Assembly: GCA_937958995.1 (NCBI GenBank)
Contig: CALGAP010000015.1
Coordinates: forward strand, 1 to 64,000
Length of the DNA stretch: 64,000 nt
Source of the DNA: an uncultured Chitinophagaceae bacterium
GTDB taxonomy: Bacteria > Bacteroidota > Bacteroidia > Chitinophagales > Chitinophagaceae
Direction: 5' to 3'
Shown: positions 1 through 7,132 of the stretch, one piece after another
Layout of the letters: each line of letters begins with the position of its first letter
Numbering within the stretch: the stretch's first letter is position 1
Made by a program: the position numbers and the translations under genes
The notes under the pieces: model-generated
Told to the model about the DNA's origin: nothing
What the model saw: the letters and a program-made list of their open reading frames with translations, nothing else
Databases searched by the model: none

Positions 1-90
1 CGCTTAATGGCCGAAGAATGGCGACAAGATTACAACAGTTCAAGACCACACCAGGCGCTGGGCTTTGTACCACCGCTCGAATACATTTAA
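1..90 (+). CDS. IS3-family transposase OrfB, C-terminal fragment (truncated by window edge)
   Basis: The open frame enters from the left edge and ends in TAA at 88-90. It encodes about 29 residues with the integrase-core ending typical of IS3-family OrfB: a W-R-x-D-Y-N segment, then S-R-P-H-Q-A-L-G and P-P-x-E-Y. This is the rve_3 tail that follows the third acidic DDE residue. The rest of the gene lies outside the window. It sits on the chromosomal side of the tRNA-Ser element, so it is a separate insertion. Family assignment is firm for so short a fragment; the IS group cannot be named. Confidence 0.8.
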   Translation, partial: RLMAEEWRQDYNSSRPHQALGFVPPLEYI

Positions 91-162
91 TCCGTTTCCC
101 TCATGATTACTAAAAACGAAAAACTCTAATGCTCAGTGGGCCGGAAATAAGGGGAGCTTACA
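1..162 (+). mobile_element. Right end of an IS3-family insertion sequence (partial)
   Basis: The transposase tail is followed by about 70 noncoding bases. These end in a stretch which, read on the minus strand from base 162, begins TGTAAGCTCCCCTTATTTCC. A TG...CA terminus of this kind, close behind the OrfB stop, is what an IS3-family right inverted repeat looks like. The exact boundary is inferred, because the left end and any target duplication are outside the window. Confidence 0.5.
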
Positions 163-397
163 GTTTCGTCCCTGGCGATAATTTCTTCGTAGGAGAACTT
201 GCGTCCAGAGGTAAGCAATATACAGACTTCCAGACTTCGTACAATTGACATCAATAGGCCAATATATATTCTTAACTTGCGTCAAGGCCGGACCTATATT
301 CCCGTCACTTGCACCAGCGTAATTCCTCCTGCACTTCTATTCTCGGCCGGAAAATAAAAAACTCTTGATAATTCTTCAATTATCAAGAGTTTATCAA
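163..397. other. Noncoding chromosomal stretch between IS end and displaced tRNA end
   Basis: No convincing reading frame is visible. The only recognizable structure is the terminator at 359-392. It originally followed the chromosomal tRNA-Ser gene before the element inserted. Confidence 0.5.
359..392 (-). terminator. Original terminator of tRNA-Ser, now separated from it by the element
   Basis: A perfect 15-bp stem (359-373 with 378-392) closes a 4-nt loop. On the minus strand it is followed by a T-rich run (TTTATTTT). It lies 5 bp beyond the duplicated tRNA 3' end at 398-421, just where the terminator of a minus-strand tRNA gene should be. This independently supports 398 as the ancestral 3' end of the tRNA gene. 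Confidence 0.8.
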
Positions 398-421
398 GCG
401 GAGAGAGAGGGATTCGAACCC
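398..421. repeat. Attachment-site direct repeat, displaced tRNA-Ser 3' end (att, left)
   Basis: These 24 bases are identical to 20743-20766. They comprise the discriminator, the acceptor 3' strand and the T-arm part of tRNA-Ser(UGA), plus one base downstream. The bases after the repeat differ from the tRNA, so no intact tRNA exists here. This is the displaced half-site generated by integration into the tRNA 3' end. Confidence 0.9.
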
Positions 422-621
422 TGCTTATATCCTGTTGTTTTATAATTAATTGTGCGCCGTAGTAGTGACACTCACCATTTCACGCACTCAATAATTCAAC
501 GTTCATAGAACTTTACACAAAAATACACGATTTTATTATTCATCGGGTCAAACCCCTTCAACAAAGAGGTCATTACCAGCCGGGCAAGTAGCCTACATCG
601 TCTTTGTAAAGCTCTTTATAT

Positions 622-1368
622 TTAGAAACCTAACAACTCAATTTCTTCCAAGTGTTCATAGTACTGCGGTGGGAATTCCAAAAACTTTTTACCGTTAAGT
701 AAGCTACCATTCCTTTTCTTATTTGTTCCACCCCATTGCTTGAAGAAAAACGATACGTTGGCATTTTTACATTGATCTTGAATTTCCAAAACCCATTCCG
801 GCTTCATCGGTCGTGGCTTCCTTCCGCTCTCGCCACCGACAATCACCCAATCAATTTTCGTTAAGTTCAGATTCGATAGTGGCCCTATTAGCGGTTCACA
901 GGACAAAAACTTCACTTTAGCCTTTGTTTTTCTAAGGTCGTCTATACGATGGGATACTTTTTCGTTTTCAACAGATACCCCCATCCATATATTATGCGTC
1001 CAATTAAGTTCCTTGTGATACTTTAGGAGAATATCAGATCTTTTTGTCAGAACTTGGAACACATGATGTGGATTCTCATTCATAACATGAAATACTCTTT
1101 TTATGAAGTCCAACGGAACGTCCTTGTGGAATAAGTCACTCATTGAGTTAACAAAGACAATTTTAGGACTTTTCCAGGTATAAGGGATACTTAAGGCGCT
1201 TTCATGCAACGAGAGCTCGAAACCATTTGCGTATTTTTCAATACCCATTGCAAGAAGTCGTTTGGACATTACTTCCGCATAACAGTACTTGCATCCAGCC
1301 GAAATTTTATTACAACCTGTTGTCGGATTCCAGGTCATTTCTGTCCACTCTATACTAGAACTTGCCAT
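622..1368 (-). CDS. Three-Cys-motif protein, phage Gp37/Gp68 (DUF5131) family
   Basis: The 248-residue protein has the family's N-terminal cysteine cluster, Cys19, Cys26 and Cys29 (C-x6-C-x2-C), just after a W-N-P-x-x-G motif. It also has the conserved segments F-L-S-C-E-P-L-x-G-P and V-G-G-E-S-G near the middle and a W-G-G segment toward the C terminus. The cysteines suggest metal or iron-sulfur binding, but the reaction is not established. Its start codon lies one base after the stop of the TcmP gene (1370-2539), so the two are surely one transcriptional unit. Proteins of this family are typically found beside a TcmP partner, as here. It is cargo at the left end of the element and could be a nucleic-acid modification or defence component; that role is inference. 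Confidence 0.9.
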   Translation of the reverse strand: MASSSIEWTEMTWNPTTGCNKISAGCKYCYAEVMSKRLLAMGIEKYANGFELSLHESALSIPYTWKSPKIVFVNSMSDLFHKDVPLDFIKRVFHVMNENPHHVFQVLTKRSDILLKYHKELNWTHNIWMGVSVENEKVSHRIDDLRKTKAKVKFLSCEPLIGPLSNLNLTKIDWVIVGGESGRKPRPMKPEWVLEIQDQCKNANVSFFFKQWGGTNKKRNGSLLNGKKFLEFPPQYYEHLEEIELLGF

Positions 1369-1369
1369 C

Positions 1370-2539
1370 TTATATCAGTTTAAAATAAACTTTGTTTTCG
1401 TTATTCTTATAATGCGTGTAATCCAAATAATAGGCACCGGCGGTTGATAAATGTTCTCCTTTTTCGTTACAAGTATCGACTTTCTTACTTCTTATCAAGT
1501 CGTCCAAAGCGCTTTTGGCATGCGTTTGCCGAAACTCACTTCTTAGGGCCAACTCATAAACCTGGGTATTGCTCAATAGCTTACCTTCCAAGCCTTGTAA
1601 AATCTTAGTTTTCAGGTGATCAATTTCTCGACTATGGTCTACTTGCTCAAAATGATCATCAAATAATGAGGGCGGCTTTTTTTGTAAGAAGCCCTTTCCT
1701 TTTACTGGATCTAGTTTCCATTTTGCCTCTACCATTTTATCAAGCCCGTAGATGTTCGAAGTAATGAAAAATAGTGCATAGTAGTTTCCTTTTCCACGTT
1801 CGATGTAATGTGAACAGGTATAAAACTGGTCATTGAATGATAAAGCTCCTTTTATTTCGTTTATGAACTCAAACACATTGCCGATCTTATCATTATGTAT
1901 TCTGTGGCCAGCCGGAAAAAAGGAAAATATAAATCTCCTTAAGTCTTCATAACAGGCCCGGTTGGGATCATTTACAGCTATATCTTTAAACCTGTACATC
2001 TGCATTACCGGCAGAAATAATATAATTTCCGTATGCGCATTTTTGATTAGGTTGTAAATTTTATCACTATGTATTTGGGAATAACCATAAGGATCAATAA
2101 AAACGAGACTTCGTTCCGTCGGCCCGTAGGCATTCACCTTCGTTGAAGCAATTTCAAGCATTTCATCTGCATCTTTGTTATAGAACTCATAGGTACAGTT
2201 TTCTATTTTATCTGCAATTAAAATGCTTTCGACGTTCTGAATTTTACTTTTATCGAGGTCATTAATATTAACAGAAATTGGCTTCAATGACTTACCCAAT
2301 TGTCTGATCACGTCATTTACTGCTTTAATACATTTATTAGTGATAAGGGGACTTCCGATATTTCCATCTTTATAAACCCCGCTACCGCAGTAGATATCAT
2401 ACAAATTTATCTTGGTGACGAAAGGAGTAAGCCCCAATACTCTCAAGAAGTGAAGTAAGTAATTTTCATACAAATCCAGCTTAGCTTGTGAATGAGGTAG
2501 GACTATGTCCTTAACGTTTGGTTTGTCTATGGCAGCCAT
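1370..2539 (-). CDS. tcmP: Three-Cys-motif partner protein TcmP
   Basis: The 389-residue protein matches the TcmP family. An N-terminal helix region is followed by a Rossmann-like loop (Y-D-I-Y-C-G-S-G, about residues 47-54) and the sequence G-S-P. Then comes F-I-D-P-Y-G (about 147-152), which resembles motif IV of nucleic-acid methyltransferases. The C terminus (about 300-370) looks like a winged helix. I infer a methyltransferase-like fold; the activity is unproven. It is the first gene of the two-gene operon with the DUF5131 protein. A perfect 19-bp palindrome (2548-2566) lies 8 bp upstream of the start codon, a strong candidate operator that would allow silencing or induction of the pair. 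Confidence 0.88.
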   Translation of the reverse strand: MAAIDKPNVKDIVLPHSQAKLDLYENYLLHFLRVLGLTPFVTKINLYDIYCGSGVYKDGNIGSPLITNKCIKAVNDVIRQLGKSLKPISVNINDLDKSKIQNVESILIADKIENCTYEFYNKDADEMLEIASTKVNAYGPTERSLVFIDPYGYSQIHSDKIYNLIKNAHTEIILFLPVMQMYRFKDIAVNDPNRACYEDLRRFIFSFFPAGHRIHNDKIGNVFEFINEIKGALSFNDQFYTCSHYIERGKGNYYALFFITSNIYGLDKMVEAKWKLDPVKGKGFLQKKPPSLFDDHFEQVDHSREIDHLKTKILQGLEGKLLSNTQVYELALRSEFRQTHAKSALDDLIRSKKVDTCNEKGEHLSTAGAYYLDYTHYKNNENKVYFKLI

Positions 2540-2547
2540 GCGTAAAT

Positions 2548-2566
2548 ATACTAATTTATTTAGTAT
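2548..2566. promoter_or_regulatory. Palindromic operator candidate upstream of tcmP
   Basis: ATACTAATTTATTTAGTAT has 7-bp perfect arms around a 5-bp AT core. Its reverse complement differs at only two positions from the palindrome in front of the chromosomal SRAP operon (36331-36349). Its position immediately before the start codon suggests repression by a dimeric regulator. Confidence 0.55.
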
Positions 2567-2769
2567 TCTGAAAATCTTAATACCGATGCTTCTTAGTTAT
2601 GAAAATTCAAGTTAACCTGATTTATACCTCACTTTACTGAGCCTTACTTGACCTTACAATTTTCGATATCAAATTGATTCAAATTGTATCACAATTAATT
2701 AATCAGCCAATTTTTTAGTATTCAGAGATATTTTCTTATATAACATTCCGTAATTTTAAGAAAAAGGCT

Positions 2770-3675
2770 ATGATGAAAAAGAATTTGAAGCAGATGCAGT
2801 CCTTTATTACGTTCGATCTTCCGTTTAATACCCAACATATCGGGTCGTTATTCACTAATACGCATTATAACCACTTAACAAGCATTCCAAATTGGAGCTT
2901 CAGCGCAACCAGGAAAAAAGTTATCGCCAAATACTGGTTTGAATACGTTTTAAGTCATTTTGCTACTTTAATAGGAATTTCGGTTATAGTTGCAATCCCT
3001 TTCATAAGCAGCATTGATATTTCCTTTCTGCCGTCCCTTTGGATGGTAGCAACTATCAGCTTTTTTGTATTACTTGTTATTAATTATTGGCCGAGCTTTT
3101 ATTCTAATTTTCTACCTAAACTCGAATCGCTAGTAAATGATTATGAAAAACAGCAGGCTGATGAATTGCACGAAAAGCGGCTGGCCCAACTACACGCTAA
3201 CCTTGCCATTGAGTACGAGCAAATTGCCAGGCAACGGGAACAGCTTGCCAGCCAACGGGAACAACTTGCCGCTCAACGCGACGAGCTTGCCAAAGAAAAA
3301 GAACAATTAGGAGCGGCACTACAGGAGCAGGTTAAATGCCGAAAAGAACAACTATCTACATTTTCCCTTGCGTTAATCTTTTATGTACTTGACAAAGCCA
3401 GCGGAATGAACAGTCTGCAATGCAACGATCAATCCGCTTCATCACTTGCCAAGGTAATCGGCAAAGATCCTACCGGAATAAAGAAGAGCCTGCAACTCAT
3501 TACCGCAAAACAGCAAAATTTGTCGGTACGTCTCAGAACCGAAATTTCAAACCACTTCGATAGTGCCTATCAATTCTTTCACGAACACAATTATAAAGAA
3601 GGAACCCGGCTATTGCAATCCTTAGAATCAAAATTCAAAGAAAAACATAAACAGCCTGCCGACGGCAACAATTAA
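2770..3675 (+). CDS. Membrane protein with Q-R-E-Q-L-A coiled-coil repeats
   Basis: I do not recognize a named family. The 301-residue protein has a soluble N terminus (about 1-55) and two adjacent hydrophobic segments (about 60-80 and 90-110). A long charged coiled coil follows (about 125-190) containing at least three near-identical heptad-like units of the form Q-R-E-Q-L-A. A helical C-terminal domain (about 195-290) completes it. The order suggests a membrane-anchored rod with a cytoplasmic head. It stands alone between the divergently oriented tcmP operon and the toxin-antitoxin pair. The start is the first of two consecutive ATG codons. It could be a membrane-associated accessory factor of the element; function unknown. 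Confidence 0.75.
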   Translation: MMKKNLKQMQSFITFDLPFNTQHIGSLFTNTHYNHLTSIPNWSFSATRKKVIAKYWFEYVLSHFATLIGISVIVAIPFISSIDISFLPSLWMVATISFFVLLVINYWPSFYSNFLPKLESLVNDYEKQQADELHEKRLAQLHANLAIEYEQIARQREQLASQREQLAAQRDELAKEKEQLGAALQEQVKCRKEQLSTFSLALIFYVLDKASGMNSLQCNDQSASSLAKVIGKDPTGIKKSLQLITAKQQNLSVRLRTEISNHFDSAYQFFHEHNYKEGTRLLQSLESKFKEKHKQPADGNN

Positions 3676-3722
3676 GTATACTTAGCTTCTTCTCCCTTAT
3701 CTGCGGTCGTATTTTCAATCAC

Positions 3723-3782
3723 GCAGGGTAATGCCCTGCAAAACAAAATACGCAAATCGTGCTTGCAGCTATAAATAGCTGC
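3723..3782. repeat. Two adjacent hairpins in an intergenic region of the element
   Basis: The first has 6-bp arms (3723-3728 with 3734-3739) and a 5-nt loop. The second has perfect 7-bp arms (3765-3771 with 3776-3782) and a 4-nt loop. There is no T-run after either, so they are not simple terminators. They lie between the coiled-coil gene and the toxin-antitoxin operon, about 60 bp before its start, and could be operator or processing sites. Confidence 0.4.
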
Positions 3783-3844
3783 CGCGCAGTGATTTAACCG
3801 CACATATTGGGTCGTGGCTAGAAATCTCGTACATTTAATGGAGT

Positions 3845-4174
3845 ATGGCAGTTCAAAACCATAATGCACAGGCCGGAGACGGAAACCGCCCAAATCTTCC
3901 AAAACGGTTGTTTTGGGATTGGGACCTGGAAAAAACCGACTGGCAGAAGGCTTACCAAAGTATTATCGCCCGCGTTTTGGAACGGGGAACGAAAGAAGAT
4001 TGGCAAGAACTGGTGCATTTTTATGGTGAATCTCAGGTAGTAACTGCTCTGAAGACCGACATTAAATACCTGCCAGACTATATTATAGACGATGTGTGCG
4101 GCTATTTCAACCTTAAAATGGAGGAATTAGCATGTTACGCACACAAACAGTCCAGGAAGGGACATTGGATCTGA
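3845..4174 (+). CDS. Antitoxin-like protein (DUF6922 type) of an AbiEii-family pair
   Basis: The 109-residue soluble protein carries the characteristic central pattern L-F-W-D-x-D, then D-W-x-x-x-x-x-x-I-I-x-R-V-L-x-R-G, followed by W-x-x-L-x-x-x-Y-G. This is the signature of small proteins encoded immediately before AbiEii-like nucleotidyltransferase toxins in Bacteroidota. Its 3' end overlaps the toxin gene by 43 bases in another frame, which enforces coupled translation. In such pairs the upstream protein normally neutralizes the toxin and represses the operon. That role is inferred from family and order, not shown by the sequence. Confidence 0.78.
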   Translation: MAVQNHNAQAGDGNRPNLPKRLFWDWDLEKTDWQKAYQSIIARVLERGTKEDWQELVHFYGESQVVTALKTDIKYLPDYIIDDVCGYFNLKMEELACYAHKQSRKGHWI

Positions 4175-4836
4175 TCAAGACATTAATGTCCGATCAAAAG
4201 TTAAATGAATTTAACCTTGTTGGTGGCACCGCTCTCGCTCTACAAATCGGCCACCGGATATCAATCGACATCGATCTCTTTTCAACAAACTCTTTCAACG
4301 CCCGCGAGTTAGCCGCTCATTTAGAAAAAAGCCACTCAGCAACAAACCTTAGAAGTTTAACAAACGGAGTTTTCTGTTTCATAAATGACATTAAAGTAGA
4401 CCTCATTTCCCATCAATACCCGTTGGTTGCCGTTGTAGACGAGTTAGACGGAATCCGTATGGCTTCCTTAAAAGATATAGGTGCTATGAAACTGAATGCC
4501 ATTTATAATAATGGTACCAGGTTGAAGGATTTTGTGGATATGTACTTCTTGTTGGAAAGGTATAGTTTATCGGAATTATTGCATGCCTGCCATCAAAAGT
4601 ACCCCGACTTAGATATGCGCATGGTTCAGAATTCGTTAGGACACCATCACGATATCGACTTTTCCGTTTCCATTCAATACACCACTAACGAAATAGAATG
4701 GCCTGCGATTTCTGAAAGGTTAAAGAAAGCTATTGAAAACCCGCACTTATCATTTGCTATCCCCGAACTAACAAGAAAGCTTCTGGGAAAAAAACGAGAA
4801 CAACAAAAACCGAAAAGAAAAGGCCCAAGATTATAA
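4132..4836 (+). CDS. Nucleotidyltransferase AbiEii/AbiGii-family toxin
   Basis: The 234-residue protein has the minimal nucleotidyltransferase signature near residues 30-52: V-G-G-T-A-L-A-L, then R-x-S-x-D-I-D-L-F, with the two catalytic aspartates. Later comes a K-D-I-G-A-M-K-L segment, where the lysine is conserved in AbiEii and MenT-like enzymes. Related toxins transfer nucleotides to tRNA or other targets and stop growth, giving abortive infection or element maintenance. The gene overlaps the antitoxin gene and forms a two-gene operon with it. The C terminus is lysine/arginine rich. The family is clear; the target is unknown. Confidence 0.88.
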   Translation: MLRTQTVQEGTLDLIKTLMSDQKLNEFNLVGGTALALQIGHRISIDIDLFSTNSFNARELAAHLEKSHSATNLRSLTNGVFCFINDIKVDLISHQYPLVAVVDELDGIRMASLKDIGAMKLNAIYNNGTRLKDFVDMYFLLERYSLSELLHACHQKYPDLDMRMVQNSLGHHHDIDFSVSIQYTTNEIEWPAISERLKKAIENPHLSFAIPELTRKLLGKKREQQKPKRKGPRL

Positions 4837-4960
4837 AATCTTTGGAGCTCAGCCTTTTATTATCGAAGTTCTTGTACTCCATTCTGTCTACGACATACAA
4901 TTATGTATACTTATCTTTTTCTCGCCTGCCTGTCAATTTACCTTCAAGTTCTAAAAAATA

Positions 4961-5302
4961 ATGACCATGCAAGATGTTATGAAAAGCGGGAACACGCCAA
5001 TGCTGTTCCCTTATGACCCGGCGGAATACTGGCAAAATATCCGGCAGATCATTCGGGAGGAAGTAGGCAAGATGGAGGGCGAAAAGCAAACCGGATCTAT
5101 ACTTGAAACGCCGGGGTTAACCTATAAGCCGCTTCTAAAAATATCGGAACTATGCGCCCTTTTCCGGGTCAGCAAGCCAACGATTTACGGCTGGATAAAA
5201 ATCGGAAAGCTTAAACCTGTTAAAGTTCGCTCCAGGGTGTACTTCCTGTTTCAGGATGTTCAGAAGCTGATGAATACCGAACCGCCTGCGAACCCTTCCT
5301 GA
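4961..5302 (+). CDS. Helix-turn-helix (excisionase/MerR-like) protein of the element
   Basis: The 113-residue protein has a C-terminal HTH_17-type DNA-binding unit (about residues 55-105): I-S-E-L-C-A-L-F-x-V-S-K-P-T-I-Y-G-W, then a G-K-L-K-P wing and a V-x-F-x-x-x-D-V region. Such proteins next to primase and mobilization genes in Bacteroidota elements act as excisionases or as regulators of excision genes. The N terminus is poorly conserved. ATG at 4961 fits a 113-residue product; a second methionine three codons later is an alternative. Confidence 0.82.
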   Translation: MTMQDVMKSGNTPMLFPYDPAEYWQNIRQIIREEVGKMEGEKQTGSILETPGLTYKPLLKISELCALFRVSKPTIYGWIKIGKLKPVKVRSRVYFLFQDVQKLMNTEPPANPS

Positions 5303-5347
5303 TTTTTCTTTCACAAGCACATTTAAACACATTCTAAATTTAAAAAC

Positions 5348-5668
5348 ATGGCCCAGATCAAAAGAAAAACGCTGACCCTCAGGACGGGTAAGCAGATCAA
5401 ATTGTACGGCAACAGTATTGGCATTTCCAATAATTTGGAAATCGGGGAAGGCTACATTCCAAATATTTTTTCATCTGCGCCGGAACATCTTACCAGCAAG
5501 ACTGGCGAAAAAACGGCGCTGCCAAATGCCAACCCCTATCACCTTTCTACTGAAGAATTGCATGAACTGGCGGACTTTAATATTCGCCTTTGGATGGACT
5601 TCAAAGATAATCTGCGTCAGTGTGGTGTTGAAAGCCCAAAAGTGTTTAACCGCGAATCGGCAAAATAA
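5348..5668 (+). CDS. Small conserved element protein, function unknown
   Basis: The 106-residue soluble protein has a lysine-rich N terminus, a central region with G-E-G-Y, and a C-terminal helix containing L-S-T-E-E-L-H-E-L-A-D. I recognize no domain. It lies between the HTH gene and the primase gene, 45 bp after the first and 29 bp before the second, in the same direction. It therefore probably belongs to the replication/mobilization transcript. Confidence 0.65.
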   Translation: MAQIKRKTLTLRTGKQIKLYGNSIGISNNLEIGEGYIPNIFSSAPEHLTSKTGEKTALPNANPYHLSTEELHELADFNIRLWMDFKDNLRQCGVESPKVFNRESAK

Positions 5669-5697
5669 TAACTATAAAAAACTTGAAACTGTGTAGC

Positions 5698-6636
5698 ATG
5701 GAAAAATTGAATTGTGAACAAGCGAAGCAAATAGACCTGGTGGATTACCTCGCGTTTTTGGGACACCAACCACAAAAAATAAGAAATAACGATTACTGGT
5801 ACCTATCACCGCTCCGTGATGAAAGAACCGCATCCTTTAAAGTAAACCGGAAATTGAATGTCTGGTTTGATCATGGCACCGGGAACGGTGGAAACATTAT
5901 CGACTTTGGAATAAATTATCATAAATGTTCCGTTAGTGAATTCCTTGATCGACTGGCGGGCGTTGGTGGTCGCCCGGCGCTGTCCATGTTTCGGGTGCTG
6001 CCTTCGCCCGACATCGCCGGTTCAAAAGCGGCGGCGGATGAAAAGAAAGACGATACAGCGGGCCGCATCTCTGTCGTTAATGTCCATCCATTAAGCGAAA
6101 TGGCCCTGCTTCAATACCTGGGACAAAGACACATCCGCGTGGAAGTTGCACGTCAGTTTTGCCACGAAGTGGAGTTTTCGTTATACGAGAAAAGGCATAA
6201 GGCAATCGGTTTTCCGAACAATTCCGGCGGCTTTGAACTCAGAAATTCTTACTTCAAAGGCAGCAGTTCTCCCAAAGACCTGACCTTTATCGACAACCAA
6301 AAAGATCAGCTATCAGTATTTGAAGGGTTCTTTGATTTCATGACTTTTAAATGTCTTTACATCCATCAGGATGAGCCGATGTCAAACTATCTTATTCTTA
6401 ATTCCCTCGCATTTCTGGAAAAATCCCGTGAGATCATGGAGCAACACCGGCAAGGTTACCTATACCTTGATAGAGACAATCCAGGCAGGGAAGCCACCAG
6501 AAAGATACTCGAATGGAACCCATTTAAATTTCGGGACGGCAGTAAGTTCTACCATAAACACGACGATTTAAACGCATGGTATGTGGCTCAATCAACCGAA
6601 ATAAAACAACGGCTGCGAACAGGGAGGAAACTGTGA
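5698..6636 (+). CDS. Toprim-domain DNA primase-like protein without zinc ligands
   Basis: The N terminus (about 1-90) has the outline of a CHC2 primase zinc finger: a Y-L-S-P-L-R-x-E-x-T-x-S-F segment, then W-x-D-H-G-x-G-x-G-G-N-I-I-D-F. The cysteines and histidine that bind zinc in DnaG are replaced by S, R and D/H. The C-terminal half has the Toprim core, with E in V-F-E-G-F-F-D and D-x-D in L-Y-L-D-R-D-N. I start it at ATG 5698; an in-frame TTG at 5683 would add five residues. It should support initiation of element DNA synthesis after transfer. Loss of zinc ligands is a common variation among Bacteroidota element primases, as far as I know. Confidence 0.85.
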   Translation: MEKLNCEQAKQIDLVDYLAFLGHQPQKIRNNDYWYLSPLRDERTASFKVNRKLNVWFDHGTGNGGNIIDFGINYHKCSVSEFLDRLAGVGGRPALSMFRVLPSPDIAGSKAAADEKKDDTAGRISVVNVHPLSEMALLQYLGQRHIRVEVARQFCHEVEFSLYEKRHKAIGFPNNSGGFELRNSYFKGSSSPKDLTFIDNQKDQLSVFEGFFDFMTFKCLYIHQDEPMSNYLILNSLAFLEKSREIMEQHRQGYLYLDRDNPGREATRKILEWNPFKFRDGSKFYHKHDDLNAWYVAQSTEIKQRLRTGRKL

Positions 6637-6655
6637 ATTTGGAATAGCCAGCTAT

Positions 6656-6704
6656 GTTTTGGTAATACCAAAACGACTGGCCCCTCATGCTATCGCATTC
6701 GGGG
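6656..6704. other. Candidate origin of transfer (two hairpins before mobC)
   Basis: A perfect inverted repeat (GTTTTGGT 6656-6663, ACCAAAAC 6667-6674, 3-nt spacer) is followed seven bases later by a second stem. That stem is CCCC at 6681 pairing with GGGG at 6701, with an inner ATGC/GCAT stem. Inverted repeats just upstream of mobC and the relaxase gene are the usual place for oriT in mobilizable elements. The nick site cannot be identified by eye. Confidence 0.45.
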
Positions 6705-6751
6705 AAGTGGATTTTTTCATGCTGCCGCATTCAAAAATCGGGACAAAGAAA

Positions 6752-7132
6752 ATGGAGAAGCAAGAAAAAACAGAAAAAAATAAAGGTGGCCGCCGGCCCG
6801 TGGAGAACAAAATGGATCAGTTGGTTCCGGTAAAATGTACCGCACAACAGCGGAAGGAAATCCAGGATAGAGCGGCAAAAGCAGGTATGACCGTATCCGA
6901 ATATCTGCGGGAAATCGGAACCAAAGGAAGGATTGAAAAACGGTTGATTGTATTTCCAAAGGAAGTACTACAACTTACAGGCAACCTGAATCACCTGGCG
7001 GCCAACCTTAATCAGATCGCCAAAAGACGAAACAGTTTTGAGCAACTCAGTTCGGAAGAACTTTACACGTTACGCCAGCAGGCGGATGAAGTCAAAGACC
7101 TTGCAAATCTGATTAAATCCTATTTCTCATGA
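6752..7132 (+). CDS. mobC: Plasmid mobilization relaxosome protein MobC
   Basis: The 126-residue protein starts with a lysine-rich tail and G-G-R-R-P, then a ribbon-helix-helix-like segment (V-P-V-K-C-T-x-x-Q-R-x-E-I) and A-G-M-T-V-S-E-Y-L-R-E. The C-terminal half has the MobC core L-N-x-L-A-x-N-L-N-Q-I-A. MobC binds oriT and helps the relaxase melt the nick region. I use ATG 6752; longer forms from TTG 6659 or ATG 6719 would run through the inverted repeats proposed as oriT and lack family similarity. It overlaps the relaxase gene by four bases (ATGA). Confidence 0.87.
   Translation: MEKQEKTEKNKGGRRPVENKMDQLVPVKCTAQQRKEIQDRAAKAGMTVSEYLREIGTKGRIEKRLIVFPKEVLQLTGNLNHLAANLNQIAKRRNSFEQLSSEELYTLRQQADEVKDLANLIKSYFS

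Noticed and set aside
398..490. Second complete tRNA-Ser gene at the left boundary
   Set aside because: Only the last 23 bases of the tRNA are present; the anticodon and D arms are missing, so it is a displaced attachment copy.
5418..5696. Alternative 92-residue frame overlapping the small element protein
   Set aside because: It runs in another frame over the better-supported 5348-5668 gene, and its composition (rich in W, C and R) is that of a shadow frame.
6659..6751. Longer N terminus for MobC
   Set aside because: It passes through two hairpins, has no family similarity, and would begin at TTG (or ATG 6719); ATG 6752 gives a standard MobC.
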